Of a DNA stretch of 64,000 nt, positions 15,839 to 24,595 are shown piece by piece (position 1 is the first letter of the stretch; every line of letters begins with the position of its first letter). A program made the position numbers and the translations under genes. The notes under the pieces were generated by a model. The model was not told the origin of the DNA, did no database searches, and worked only from the letters and a program-made list of their open reading frames with translations. Source of the DNA: Sphingobium nicotianae (GTDB taxonomy: Bacteria; Pseudomonadota; Alphaproteobacteria; Sphingomonadales; Sphingomonadaceae); NCBI RefSeq assembly GCF_018603885.1, contig NZ_JAHGAW010000009.1:62001-126000 (forward strand). The letters run 5' to 3'.

Positions 15839-17485
15839 ATGACGCACAAAAGTCCCGCCAGCCTCCCGGTCAGCCAGCGCGATCCCGCCGACCAGCCCTG
15901 GTGGCAGGGCGCGGTGATCTACCAGATCTATCCGCGCAGCTTCGCCGATTCCAACGGCGACGGCATCGGCGATCTGCCCGGCATCACCGCGCATCTGGAT
16001 CATGTCGCGAGCCTCGGTGTCGACGCCATCTGGCTCTCGCCCTTCTTCACCTCGCCGATGGCCGATTTCGGTTATGACGTGGCGGACTATCGCGATGTCG
16101 ATCCGATCTTCGGCACGCTCGCCGATTTCGATGCCCTCGTCGCCCGCGCCCACGCGCTCGGCCTCAAGGTCATCATCGATCAGGTCTATGCCCATACGTC
16201 GGACAAGCATCCCTGGTTCGTCGCCAGCCGTAACGATCGCGCCGGTCCCTATGGCGATTTCTACCTCTGGGCCGATCCCAGGCCGGACGGCTCGCCGCCC
16301 AACAACTGGCAGAGCGTGTTCAGCGGCCCGGCCTGGACCTGGGACGCCCGTCGCCGCCAATATTATTGCCACAATTTCCTCAAGGAGCAGCCCCAGCTCA
16401 ACGGCCACAATCCGGCCGTGCAGCAGGCGCTGCTGGACGTGGCGCGCTTCTGGCTGGATCGCGGGGTCGACGGTTTCCGGCTGGATGCGCTCAACTTCCT
16501 GATGCAGAGCAAGCGCCTGCGCGACAATCCGCCGCAGACCAAATTCTCCCAGCCGCCGACGCGCCCGTTCGACTATCAGCGCCGCCTGCATAATCAGGGG
16601 CACAGGGACATCCCGAAATTCATCGAGCGCATCGGCGCGCTGCTCGCGGACTATGACGGCCGCTTCACCGTCGCCGAGATCGGCGGCGAGGATGCGGTGC
16701 GCGAAATGAAGCTCTATACGAGCGGCCACACGCGCCTCAACACCAGCTACGGCTTCGATTTCCTCTACGCGCCGGCGCTGACCCCGGCGGTGATCGAGGC
16801 GGCGATCGGCCAGTGGCCCGACAAGCCGGGCACCGGCTGGCCGAGCTGGGCCTTCGAGAATCACGACGCGCCCCGCGCCATCTCGCGCTGGCTGCCGGCC
16901 GATGCGGACGCTGCAACGCGCGCAAAGTTTGCCGCGATGAAGATGCTCCTCCTGCTCTGCCTGCGCGGCAACATCTTCCTCTATCAGGGCGAGGAGCTGG
17001 GCCTGACCCAGGTCGACATCGCCTTCGAGGATCTGCGCGATCCCGAGGCCATCGCCAACTGGCCGCTGACGCTCAGCCGCGACGGCGCCCGCACCCCGAT
17101 GCCCTGGACCCGCAAGGGCAGATATGACGGCTTCTCGACGGCGAAGCCCTGGCTCCCCCTCGGCCCGGACCATGCCGCGCTGGCCGTCGACGTGCAGGAG
17201 AAGGACGAGGGCTCGCTGCTCCACCTGACGCGCGCATTGCTCGCCTTCCGCAAGGCGCATCCCGCGCTGCGCTGGGGCACGCTCAAATTCCGCCGCGTTG
17301 GCGAGCAGGTTCTGATGTTCGAGCGCCGCCACAAGGACGAACGCGTGATCGGCCTGTTCAATCTCGGCGCCGAGGCGGCGGACTGGCCGAAGGGCGCGAG
17401 CGCGAAGGCCATGCCGCTGATGAGTGTGGGCGGGGCAGGGCAGGGCGCCTTGCCCGGCTATTCCGGCTGCGTGCTCGGGGCCTAG
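15839..17485 (+). CDS. GH13 alpha-glucosidase (oligo-1,6-glucosidase type)
   Basis: A 548-residue alpha-amylase-family enzyme. WWQGAVIYQIYPRSFADSNGDG opens the (beta/alpha)8 barrel; the nucleophile is Asp216 in GFRLDALN, the acid/base Glu280 in VAEIGGE, and the third acid Asp343 in ENHDAPR. Domain B follows YAHTSDKHPWF. No signal peptide is seen, so it acts in the cytoplasm on short alpha-glucosides. ATG 15839 and ATG 15824 are both possible starts; neither has a clear ribosome site. It stands alone here without sugar transporter genes. Confidence 0.9.
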   Translation: MTHKSPASLPVSQRDPADQPWWQGAVIYQIYPRSFADSNGDGIGDLPGITAHLDHVASLGVDAIWLSPFFTSPMADFGYDVADYRDVDPIFGTLADFDALVARAHALGLKVIIDQVYAHTSDKHPWFVASRNDRAGPYGDFYLWADPRPDGSPPNNWQSVFSGPAWTWDARRRQYYCHNFLKEQPQLNGHNPAVQQALLDVARFWLDRGVDGFRLDALNFLMQSKRLRDNPPQTKFSQPPTRPFDYQRRLHNQGHRDIPKFIERIGALLADYDGRFTVAEIGGEDAVREMKLYTSGHTRLNTSYGFDFLYAPALTPAVIEAAIGQWPDKPGTGWPSWAFENHDAPRAISRWLPADADAATRAKFAAMKMLLLLCLRGNIFLYQGEELGLTQVDIAFEDLRDPEAIANWPLTLSRDGARTPMPWTRKGRYDGFSTAKPWLPLGPDHAALAVDVQEKDEGSLLHLTRALLAFRKAHPALRWGTLKFRRVGEQVLMFERRHKDERVIGLFNLGAEAADWPKGASAKAMPLMSVGGAGQGALPGYSGCVLGA

Positions 17486-17519
17486 TCGAGGCCTGCCGAT
17501 CCGTCCGTAAACCTCTCCT

Positions 17520-17626
17520 CGTCATTCCCGCGAACGCGGGAAACGCCAGTTCGCCGAAGGCAATCCAGGGGCGCAATGGCGCTCTGCCGGCCTTCTAGCT
17601 TCCCGCGTTCGCGGGAATCTAGAAGG
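17520..17626. repeat. pair of REP-like palindromes in inverted orientation
   Basis: The first copy (about 17520-17541) contains ATTCCCGCGAACGCGGGAA; the second (17591-17626) is the reverse orientation with a long stem, CCTTCTAGCTTCCCGCG against CGCGGGAATCTAGAAGG with a single mismatch. The pair lies between convergent genes (glucosidase and GST) like a BIME, and the second can serve as a terminator. Another copy of the same core lies inside truB at 52026-52061. Confidence 0.85.
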
Positions 17627-17640
17627 AACACAAGCGCCTG

Positions 17641-18387
17641 CTATGCCTCTTCCGGCACGAACCGCGTATGATTGGGCATCGCCAGCGCTGCCGCGACGCC
17701 GGGCCGGGCGCGCATCCGCTCCAGCCACGCCATTGCCCTGGGCGTGCGCTCGGCATTCCAGAGATGGGCATGGCCGCGCGGCATGCCGACCGCCATTGCG
17801 AAGACGGCAATGTCGGCGAGGCTGAACTGGTCGGCAACCAGCCAGTCATGTCCGGTCAGCGCCGCTTCCACGCGGTCCGTCACCTCGGCGAGATTGTGCC
17901 GCCAGCCGTCCAGTTCGCGCTCGGTGAACCCGCCACTGGCCGCGAGCGCCCATTTTTCGCGCTTTTCCCTGAGCGGGATGCGCGCCAGCCGCTCCTCGAA
18001 CGCGCCCTCCGGCAGCGACTTGGCCAGGCCGGGGATCAGCGCGTGCCAGGCCAGGAAGGAGAGGGACGGGCGAAACACTTCGTCCACATATTTCGTCCAG
18101 ACGCGCATCAGGTGCTGGTCATAGGGGTCATCGGGCTTGAGGGCGGGGCCATCGAACACGGTGTCGATATATTCGTTGATGACCGTCGATTCGGTAAGAA
18201 CGCGCCCATCGTGAACAAGTGCTGGTACCTGTCCTGCTGGATTGATCTTCAGATAATCCGCGTCATTCTGCTCGAATTTCGTCAGATTTATATAGTGACT
18301 ATTGAATGAAATGCCTTTTTCATGGATCGCTTGGAGAACCTTGAGGCTATTTGATGCCGGTTCACCATGATAGAGATCGATCGACAT
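17641..18387 (-). CDS. glutathione S-transferase, LigF (beta-etherase)-like
   Basis: A 248-residue GST. The N-terminal thioredoxin-like domain runs from MSIDLYHGEPASNSLKVL to about residue 85 and contains KINPAGQVPALVHDGRVLTE with the cis-Pro and glutathione-binding residues. The C-terminal helical domain includes RVWTKYVDE and LVADQFSLADIAVFA. Spacing and several segments (NSLK, KFEQ, KINP-GQVPAL-HDG-V-TESTVI, MRVWTK-VDE, YSLADI-like) follow the sphingomonad lignin beta-etherase LigF. ATG 18387 has GGAG 8 bases upstream and is preferred over 18414. It is divergent from an SDR gene 84 bases away. Confidence 0.85.
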   Translation of the reverse strand: MSIDLYHGEPASNSLKVLQAIHEKGISFNSHYINLTKFEQNDADYLKINPAGQVPALVHDGRVLTESTVINEYIDTVFDGPALKPDDPYDQHLMRVWTKYVDEVFRPSLSFLAWHALIPGLAKSLPEGAFEERLARIPLREKREKWALAASGGFTERELDGWRHNLAEVTDRVEAALTGHDWLVADQFSLADIAVFAMAVGMPRGHAHLWNAERTPRAMAWLERMRARPGVAAALAMPNHTRFVPEEA

Positions 18388-18471
18388 TATGAACTCCGAT
18401 TCCTTTATTGACATCGCACAAATTCCAGTGAAACGCAGCCGCCCATTGAGTCAGGTCGGGGAGAACAGGGT

Positions 18472-19329
18472 ATGAAGAGCATCTCGGGCGCTGTCGCCTT
18501 CGTCACAGGCGGCGCCGGCGGGATCGGCCTCGGCATCGCGCGTGCGCTGGCGGAGGCGGGCGCCAGGGTCGCGGTGTGCGATCTGAACGGCGACCGGCTC
18601 GCCGAGGCGGCGGACGTCGCGGCGCGGGAGGGCTGGGCGGATCGCTTCCTCGCGCTCAGGCTCGATGTCACGGATCGCCCCGGCTATGCCGCCGCGCTCG
18701 ACGAGACGGAGGCCAAGCTTGGCCCGCTTCAGATTCTGGTCAACAATGCCGGCGTCGGCATTGCCGGCCCCGTCGACGAGGCGACCCATGCCGATTGGGA
18801 CTGGGGCGTGGGCGTCAACCTCATCGGCGTCGCCAACGGCCTCGTCGCCGGCATCCCGCGCATCAAGGCGCATGGCATGGGCGGGCATATCGTCAACACG
18901 GCGTCCGAGGGCGGCATCATGAGCGCGCGGCTGACCCGCGGCATCTATGCGCCGACCAAGGCCGCGGTCATCTCGCTCACCGAGCATCTGCGCGTCGAGC
19001 TGGAGGAGAAGGGGCTCGACATCGGCACGACTGTCGTCTGCCCCGGCCCGGTCTCCACCAACATTGCCGAGACGGAGCTGTTCCGCCCGGCCGAATTTCA
19101 GGTCGACAGCCCCTTCCGCGCGCGCGACAATCCGCATGGCGCCCTGCCGGCCAATCCGGGCGGCGCGAACTACTGGCTCGATCCGCTGCTGGTCGGCCGC
19201 CAGACCGTCCATGCGATCCGCGAGAACAAGCTGTACGTCATCACCCACCCGGCGTTCATTGACTCGGTGAAGGCGCGCCATGCCGCGATCGAGGCCGCGA
19301 TGGCGCAGGATTATCTGCCACGCGAATGA
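18472..19329 (+). CDS. SDR family oxidoreductase (LigD/LigL-like group possible)
   Basis: A 285-residue short-chain dehydrogenase. It has GGAGGIGLGIARALAEAGA at about 12-30, NNAGVGIAG, and the catalytic pair in YAPTKAA. Motifs such as DWDWGVGVNLIGVANGLV, GGHIVNTAS and STNIAE resemble the C-alpha dehydrogenases (LigD/LigL type) that oxidise the benzylic alcohol of beta-aryl ethers before beta-etherases act. Its divergent neighbour is a LigF-like GST, which supports but does not prove that role. Similar SDRs act on many other alcohols. Confidence 0.85.
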   Translation: MKSISGAVAFVTGGAGGIGLGIARALAEAGARVAVCDLNGDRLAEAADVAAREGWADRFLALRLDVTDRPGYAAALDETEAKLGPLQILVNNAGVGIAGPVDEATHADWDWGVGVNLIGVANGLVAGIPRIKAHGMGGHIVNTASEGGIMSARLTRGIYAPTKAAVISLTEHLRVELEEKGLDIGTTVVCPGPVSTNIAETELFRPAEFQVDSPFRARDNPHGALPANPGGANYWLDPLLVGRQTVHAIRENKLYVITHPAFIDSVKARHAAIEAAMAQDYLPRE

Positions 19330-19333
19330 CGGT

Positions 19334-20245
19334 TCAGGCCGCCGCTTCATTCTGGCGGCGACGATATTCGTAGGTGTCGATCTCGTCGCCGCTCTCGTTG
19401 ATCGTGGCGCGGCGCATGTCGCGGCGATGCTGGTCGGTGTTGAGCGGGGTCGCGGCGTGCAGCGCGAAGCGATTGTCCCAGATCACGATGTCGCCCTGCG
19501 TCCAGTGATGGCGGTGGACGAACTGCGGCTGGGTGACGTGGTCGTAAATCTCCTCGACCAGCGCATGGCCTTCCTCTTCGCTCATCCCCTCCACGCCCAC
19601 GCAATGCCCGCCCACGAACACAGCCTTGCGCCCGTCGCCAGAGACGCGGACCAGCGGATGCAGCACCGGCGGCATCGGCATGTTGGCGCGCATCTCGTCA
19701 TTGACCTCCAGGCCCGCATATTCACGGCCCTTCCAGAAGTCGTGAATGCCCATGCGCCCCTCGATCTTGTCCTTCAGCGCTTGCGGCAGATGCGCGTAGC
19801 CGACGCGCAGATCGACGAAGAGCGTGTCCCCCCCAATCTCCGGCGGCGGGCACTCGACGCCCCGCAGCATCGACCATTTGGACGGCAGCGGATTGAACGA
19901 GCTGTCGGCATGGAAGCGCTCGGCGCCCTTGGCGATATTCTGATTGGCCGGCGTCAGCGGCTTGATATTGCCCTCAAGGTCGAGATTGCCGGCGAAGAAG
20001 AGCTCCGGCGCCATGCGGCCGCGCGGGCGCGTGCCATAGCCGGGCGGAAGCTCCAATGGACCGAACAGGCGCGCGAAGCGGATCTGTTGCTCATCGCTGA
20101 TCGGCCCCTGGCGCACGACGCAGACGCCATGCTCGTCCATCGCCTGCTGCACCGTTGCGCGCAGCGCCTCGGTCGGTTCCGCCGTGAGATCCGCGCCGAC
20201 GATCTCCGCGAAGAACAAAGGGTGCAGGCGATTGACGGTGATCAT
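19334..20245 (-). CDS. TauD/TfdA-family Fe(II)/2-oxoglutarate dioxygenase
   Basis: A 303-residue dioxygenase. The iron ligands are His112 and Asp114 in ERFHADSSF and His263 in FALHAATP; Arg278 or Arg279 in DMRRA would bind 2-oxoglutarate. The family typically hydroxylates alkylsulfonates, chlorophenoxyacetates or related acids, releasing succinate and CO2. The start ATG 20245 opens MITVNRLHPLFFAEI, the family N-terminus. The gene converges with the SDR gene, four bases apart. Its position in a run of oxidative genes suggests a catabolic role, substrate unknown. Confidence 0.88.
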   Translation of the reverse strand: MITVNRLHPLFFAEIVGADLTAEPTEALRATVQQAMDEHGVCVVRQGPISDEQQIRFARLFGPLELPPGYGTRPRGRMAPELFFAGNLDLEGNIKPLTPANQNIAKGAERFHADSSFNPLPSKWSMLRGVECPPPEIGGDTLFVDLRVGYAHLPQALKDKIEGRMGIHDFWKGREYAGLEVNDEMRANMPMPPVLHPLVRVSGDGRKAVFVGGHCVGVEGMSEEEGHALVEEIYDHVTQPQFVHRHHWTQGDIVIWDNRFALHAATPLNTDQHRRDMRRATINESGDEIDTYEYRRRQNEAAA

Positions 20246-20767
20246 GGATGGTTCCTCTCTCGGCGCGTCGCCGCCTTCGGCCTCCAAAGCGGGGAGGCAT
20301 CCAGCGGCCACATTTGACTAAGCCGTCCGCCTGTCTGAACCGCGAGCGAGGACGGAGTCAATATGGTTGTGAAATCCAACCATTTCATTCCTCCCCTTCA
20401 GGTCTCGCATGTCGTTTTCCCACCGACCTGGCGGTCCGCTTGGGTCGATCGTGCCCCGGGGACTGTCGTTTTTCGGTCAGGCCACCCCGCACGATCACGC
20501 ATGAGCGGGGGCTCTGCGATTGCCGCGATCCTCCGGCCGGCCGGCGGGACCTGTCCTGTTGGCGCCTTGCATGAACCCGTCGCGATGGCCGATCGGGGAA
20601 TTGCCAAAGTCATCTTATTCACGGCAGAAGCCATGTTTGCACTTGCCCGACTCCGGTTGCGATGGCTAGCATGACAATCGTCGAATATCGGCCTCAGTCC
20701 CCCGAGGCCTGACCCAGCGACAAGCCAGACCGGCTGCCGCGGGATCGTCCCTGATAGGAGAGTGAGC
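20246..20767. other. 522-base non-coding stretch with a short inverted repeat
   Basis: No supported gene lies here, between the divergent dioxygenase and aldehyde dehydrogenase genes. At 20363-20383 is ATGGTTG-7-CAACCAT, a perfect 7-base inverted repeat 118 bases before the dioxygenase start, a possible regulator site. Short open frames in all directions look like chance. AGGAG at 20756-20760 is the aldehyde dehydrogenase ribosome site. Confidence 0.5.
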
Positions 20768-22252
20768 ATGGCGCAGGCAGGTTTGAACCCCGATGGCGTT
20801 TTCGTGAAGAATCCGGACAAGGTCTGGATCAATGGCGAATGGCGCGCCCCGCATAGCGGCCGCATGATCGAGCTGGTCTCGCCCAATACCGAGCAGGTCG
20901 TCGGTGCCGTCGCCGAGGCGGACGAAGTGGACATGGATGCCGCCGTTGCCGCCGCGCGCGAAGCGTTCGATCGCGGCCCCTGGCCGCGGATGAGTGTCGC
21001 CGAGCGCAATGCGATCATGGAGAAGATCGCCGCGCACCTGCGCACCCGCGAGCCGGAAGCCGCCAAGGCCTGGACCGCGCAGATGGGCGGCCTCGCCGCG
21101 GGCGCACCAGGCATGGCCGCGCAGGGCGTGCGTCAGTTCGAGATGATGCGCGAGGTCGGCAATAAGTTCGAGTATGTGCAGCAGCGCGAGACCCAGGTCG
21201 CCGGCGCCGCCTACATCGTCTATGAGCCGGTCGGTGTCGTCGCCGCGATCGCGCCGTGGAATGCGCCTTTCGCCCTGATGGGCTCCAAGGTCGCCTGCGC
21301 GCTCATCACGGGCTGCACGGTCATCATGAAGCCCTCGCCGGAGACGCCGCTCGAGGCTTATCTGATCGCCGAGGCTTGCGAAGTCGCGGGTGTGCCGGCG
21401 GGCGTCGTCAATCTGGTCTGCGGTCATCGCGAGGCGGCCGATCACATGGTCAACAATCCCGGCGTCGACAAGGTGAGCTTCACCGGTTCGACCGCGGCCG
21501 GCAAGCGCATCGCCAGCGTCATGGGCTCGCGCATCGGCCGCTACACGCTGGAGCTGGGCGGCAAGTCGGCGGCCATCGTGCGCGACGACTTCTCGACCGA
21601 GGAGACGGCCAAGCTCATGACCCGCACCATCTCGCTGCTGTCGGGTCAGGTCTGCGCGATGCTCAGCCGCCTGATCGTCCCGCGCGAGCGTCAGGACGAG
21701 ATTGCCGACGCGATCGCCGCCGAGATGCAGAAGGTCAAGATCGGCTATTCCGACGATCCGGAGACGCAGCTCGGCCCGCTCGCCATGAAGCGCCAGCTCG
21801 AGCGCGTCGAAATGTATATCGAGGAAGGCAAGAAGACGGCCGATCTCGTCACCGGCGGCGGTCGCCCCACCCATCTCAATCAGGGCTATTTCATCGAGCC
21901 GACCCTGTTCAAGAATGTCGACAACAAGTCGCGCATCGCCCAGGAGGAGATCTTCGGCCCGGTGCTCAGCATCATCCCGGTGGACAGCGAGGAAGAGGCG
22001 ATCCAGGTCGCCAACGACTCCAACTACGGCCTCTCCGGCTCGGTGCTGACCAAGGATCCGCAGGCGGCCTTCGACATCGCCCGTCAGGTCCGCACCGGCG
22101 GCATCGCCCAGAACGGCCTCAAGGCTGACTGGAACCTGCAGTTCGGCGGCTACAAGCAGTCCGGCATCGGCCGCGAAGGCGGGGACATCGGCCTGATGGC
22201 CTATCTCGAATCCAAGGTCATGCTGATGGACGAGGCCGTCAACGCGCACTGA
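20768..22252 (+). CDS. NAD(P)-dependent aldehyde dehydrogenase
   Basis: A 494-residue ALDH-superfamily enzyme. The catalytic residues are Glu262 in LELGGKSAAI and Cys296 in SGQVCAM; the cofactor-binding FTGSTAAGKRI is at about 237-247 and WNAPFAL near 162-168. It oxidises an aldehyde to the acid in the cytoplasm. ATG 20768 has AGGAG at a 7-base spacing; GTG 20762 is an alternative. It is followed by a strong terminator and then by a PQQ alcohol dehydrogenase, which together could take an alcohol through its aldehyde to an acid. Confidence 0.92.
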   Translation: MAQAGLNPDGVFVKNPDKVWINGEWRAPHSGRMIELVSPNTEQVVGAVAEADEVDMDAAVAAAREAFDRGPWPRMSVAERNAIMEKIAAHLRTREPEAAKAWTAQMGGLAAGAPGMAAQGVRQFEMMREVGNKFEYVQQRETQVAGAAYIVYEPVGVVAAIAPWNAPFALMGSKVACALITGCTVIMKPSPETPLEAYLIAEACEVAGVPAGVVNLVCGHREAADHMVNNPGVDKVSFTGSTAAGKRIASVMGSRIGRYTLELGGKSAAIVRDDFSTEETAKLMTRTISLLSGQVCAMLSRLIVPRERQDEIADAIAAEMQKVKIGYSDDPETQLGPLAMKRQLERVEMYIEEGKKTADLVTGGGRPTHLNQGYFIEPTLFKNVDNKSRIAQEEIFGPVLSIIPVDSEEEAIQVANDSNYGLSGSVLTKDPQAAFDIARQVRTGGIAQNGLKADWNLQFGGYKQSGIGREGGDIGLMAYLESKVMLMDEAVNAH

Positions 22253-22278
22253 TCGCGTCGACAGCCACAAGCGATATA

Positions 22279-22310
22279 ACGGCGCCGGGAACTGATCCCG
22301 GCGCCGTTTT
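22279..22310 (+). terminator. rho-independent terminator after aldehyde dehydrogenase
   Basis: A perfect 12-bp stem, ACGGCGCCGGGA (22279-22290) with TCCCGGCGCCGT (22296-22307), a 5-base loop and four T at 22307-22310. It separates the aldehyde dehydrogenase from the quinoprotein gene, which therefore likely has its own promoter. Confidence 0.85.
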
Positions 22311-22391
22311 CGTCGATGGGAGCCTTGTTTTCCGCGGCGTTTGGCCGCAAGGACAGAGTCAACGAGGGTGACGGAGAGAGGCGCCGAGGGC

Positions 22392-24581
22392 ATGACGAGA
22401 CTGTGGGGAGCGCTGTGTCTGCTGGCGCTCGCGGGTTGCTCGGGGCAGGGGAGCGGTGGATCGGGCATCGGTCCGCTCGCTGCCGACAATTGGGTGACGC
22501 CGGGCGGCGACGTCGGCAAGTCGCATTACTCGACGCTCACCGATATCAATCGCGAGACGGTCGGCAAGCTCGGCCTCGCCTGGTCGGCCGATCTCGGCAC
22601 CAATCGTGGCCTGGAAGCGACCCCTGTCGTCATCGACGGGGTGATGTACACCAGCGGCGTCGCGGGCCGTGTCTATGCCTTTGAGGCCGCGACGGGCAAG
22701 GCGCTGTGGGCGTTCGAGCCGCAGGTCGACATGCAGGTCAACCGCACCGTCTGTTGCGACATGGTCAATCGCGGCGTCGCCGTGGCGCGGGGCAAGGTCT
22801 ATGTGACCGCGCTGGACGGCTGGATGTACGCGCTGGATCAGAAGAGCGGCGCGGTCGTCTGGAAGGCCGATACCGTCGTCGATCGCCGCAAGGGCGACAG
22901 CAGTACCGGCGCGCCCGAAGTTGCCAGCGATGTTGTCATCATTGGTAACGCCGGCGCTGAATATGACACCCGCGGCTGCGTCAGCGCTTTCGATCTGGAG
23001 ACGGGTGAGCTCAAATGGCGCTTCTTCACCGTGCCGCGCGACCCGAAGCTCGGCCCGCAGGAAAGCCCCGATCTCGATGCCGCGCTCAAGACCTGGGATC
23101 CCAACAGCCGCTGGGATGTCGGCGGCGGCGGCACACCCTGGGATGCTATCAACTATGATCCCGAGACCGGTCTGGTGCTGGTCGGCACCGGCAATGGCGG
23201 CCCCTATGCCGTCTCCAAGGGCAGCCCCAAGGGCGGCGACAACCTCTACATCGGCTCGATCGTCGCGCTCGACGCGAAGACCGGCCGCCTTAAATGGCAT
23301 TATCAGGAAACACCGGGCGACAATTGGGATTTCACCTCGACCCAGCCGATGATCCTGACCCGCCTTAAGGTCGATGGCGAGGAACGCCCGGTCATCCTCC
23401 ACGCGCCCAAGAACGGCTTCCTGTATGTGCTCGACCGGCGCGACGGCAAGCTGCTGCGCGCCAATGCGCTCGTGCGGATGAACTGGGCGAACGGCGTCGA
23501 TATGAAGACGGGCCGCCCACGCCTGACGCCTGAACATTCGGACTATACCAGCGGCCCTAAGATCGTCTTTCCGAGCTCGCCGGGCGCACGCAACTGGCAC
23601 CCGGCCGCCTATGATCCGCAGAGCGGTCTTTACATCGGCACGGTGCAGGATCTGGGCAATGCTATCTACATGACACCGGGCCAGAAGCCGCATGCGCGCA
23701 AGGCACTGAATAATGATGCGTCCCTGCTGTTCACCTCAGACCTCCAGGCGGTCCTGCCGACCTTGCCGCCGCCGCTGCGCGATGCGATCGCCGCGCGACC
23801 GGAAATGGCGTGGGTGAAGCAGAATCCCGGCAGCACCGAGTTGCGCGCGATTGATCCGCTGACCGGCAGGACCGTCTGGGCGCGCAAGATGGCCGGCTGG
23901 CAGGATCGCGGCGGCGCGTTGGCGACGGCGGGCGGTCTCGTCTTTCAGGGCGGTGTCGACGGTCACTTCCGCGCGTTCGACAAGAAGACCGGCAAGCTGC
24001 TCAAGGACATCGCCACCGGCAGCTCGATCCTTGCTGCACCGATGACCTATCGCGTTGATGGCATCCAATATGTCGCGGTGATGGCGGCGTGGGGCGGTGG
24101 CGGCTATCCTTATGTTCCGCCTTATTCCGCGGCCTATAAGCGTGGCAACCAGGGCCGCCTCCTCGTCTTCAAGCTGGGTGGTGGCGCCGTGCCGTTACCG
24201 CCCGCACTGCCGCCGCTGGAGGTCGCGCCGGAAGCGCCGAAGCAGGCGGCCGGGGTGACCCCGGCGACAATCGCGCAGGGCATGGGCATCTTCTTCGGCA
24301 ATTGCGGCCTGTGTCACAGCAACCAGCCGCGCTCGATCACGCCGGACTTGCGCCGGATGAGCGAGGGCACCCACGTCGCCTTCAAGCAGATCGTGCTCGG
24401 CGGGTTGCTCACTCCTAACGGCATGCCACTCTGGGATGACCGGCTGAGCGAGAAGGAGGTGGAGGCTGTCCACGCCTATCTCATCGACCTGCAAGCCAAG
24501 ACCCGCGCCGAGGAGCTCGAAAAACAGAAGCGCGGCTTGCCCCTCGACACGCCCGGATTGACAATTCTTTCCAACTATTGA
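22392..24581 (+). CDS. PQQ-dependent quinohemoprotein alcohol dehydrogenase (lipoprotein)
   Basis: A 729-residue type II quinohemoprotein. A lipoprotein signal peptide ends in the lipobox ALAGC (Cys16). The eight-bladed propeller carries the adjacent Cys-Cys pair in VCCDMVNRG (about 121-122) and GDNWDFT, whose Asp is the expected catalytic base. The C-terminal cytochrome c domain has one heme site, CGLCH, near residue 637. It would oxidise alcohols in the periplasm and pass electrons to the respiratory chain. ATG 22392 is preceded by GAGGG. A DUF3237 gene follows 14 bases later. No PQQ synthesis genes are in the window. Confidence 0.92.
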   Translation: MTRLWGALCLLALAGCSGQGSGGSGIGPLAADNWVTPGGDVGKSHYSTLTDINRETVGKLGLAWSADLGTNRGLEATPVVIDGVMYTSGVAGRVYAFEAATGKALWAFEPQVDMQVNRTVCCDMVNRGVAVARGKVYVTALDGWMYALDQKSGAVVWKADTVVDRRKGDSSTGAPEVASDVVIIGNAGAEYDTRGCVSAFDLETGELKWRFFTVPRDPKLGPQESPDLDAALKTWDPNSRWDVGGGGTPWDAINYDPETGLVLVGTGNGGPYAVSKGSPKGGDNLYIGSIVALDAKTGRLKWHYQETPGDNWDFTSTQPMILTRLKVDGEERPVILHAPKNGFLYVLDRRDGKLLRANALVRMNWANGVDMKTGRPRLTPEHSDYTSGPKIVFPSSPGARNWHPAAYDPQSGLYIGTVQDLGNAIYMTPGQKPHARKALNNDASLLFTSDLQAVLPTLPPPLRDAIAARPEMAWVKQNPGSTELRAIDPLTGRTVWARKMAGWQDRGGALATAGGLVFQGGVDGHFRAFDKKTGKLLKDIATGSSILAAPMTYRVDGIQYVAVMAAWGGGGYPYVPPYSAAYKRGNQGRLLVFKLGGGAVPLPPALPPLEVAPEAPKQAAGVTPATIAQGMGIFFGNCGLCHSNQPRSITPDLRRMSEGTHVAFKQIVLGGLLTPNGMPLWDDRLSEKEVEAVHAYLIDLQAKTRAEELEKQKRGLPLDTPGLTILSNY

Positions 24582-24595
24582 GGAAGCGCCGACCC

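Noticed and set aside
20666-22519. 617-residue open frame opposite the aldehyde dehydrogenase
   Set aside because: Antisense shadow; the plus strand has full ALDH motifs and a ribosome site.
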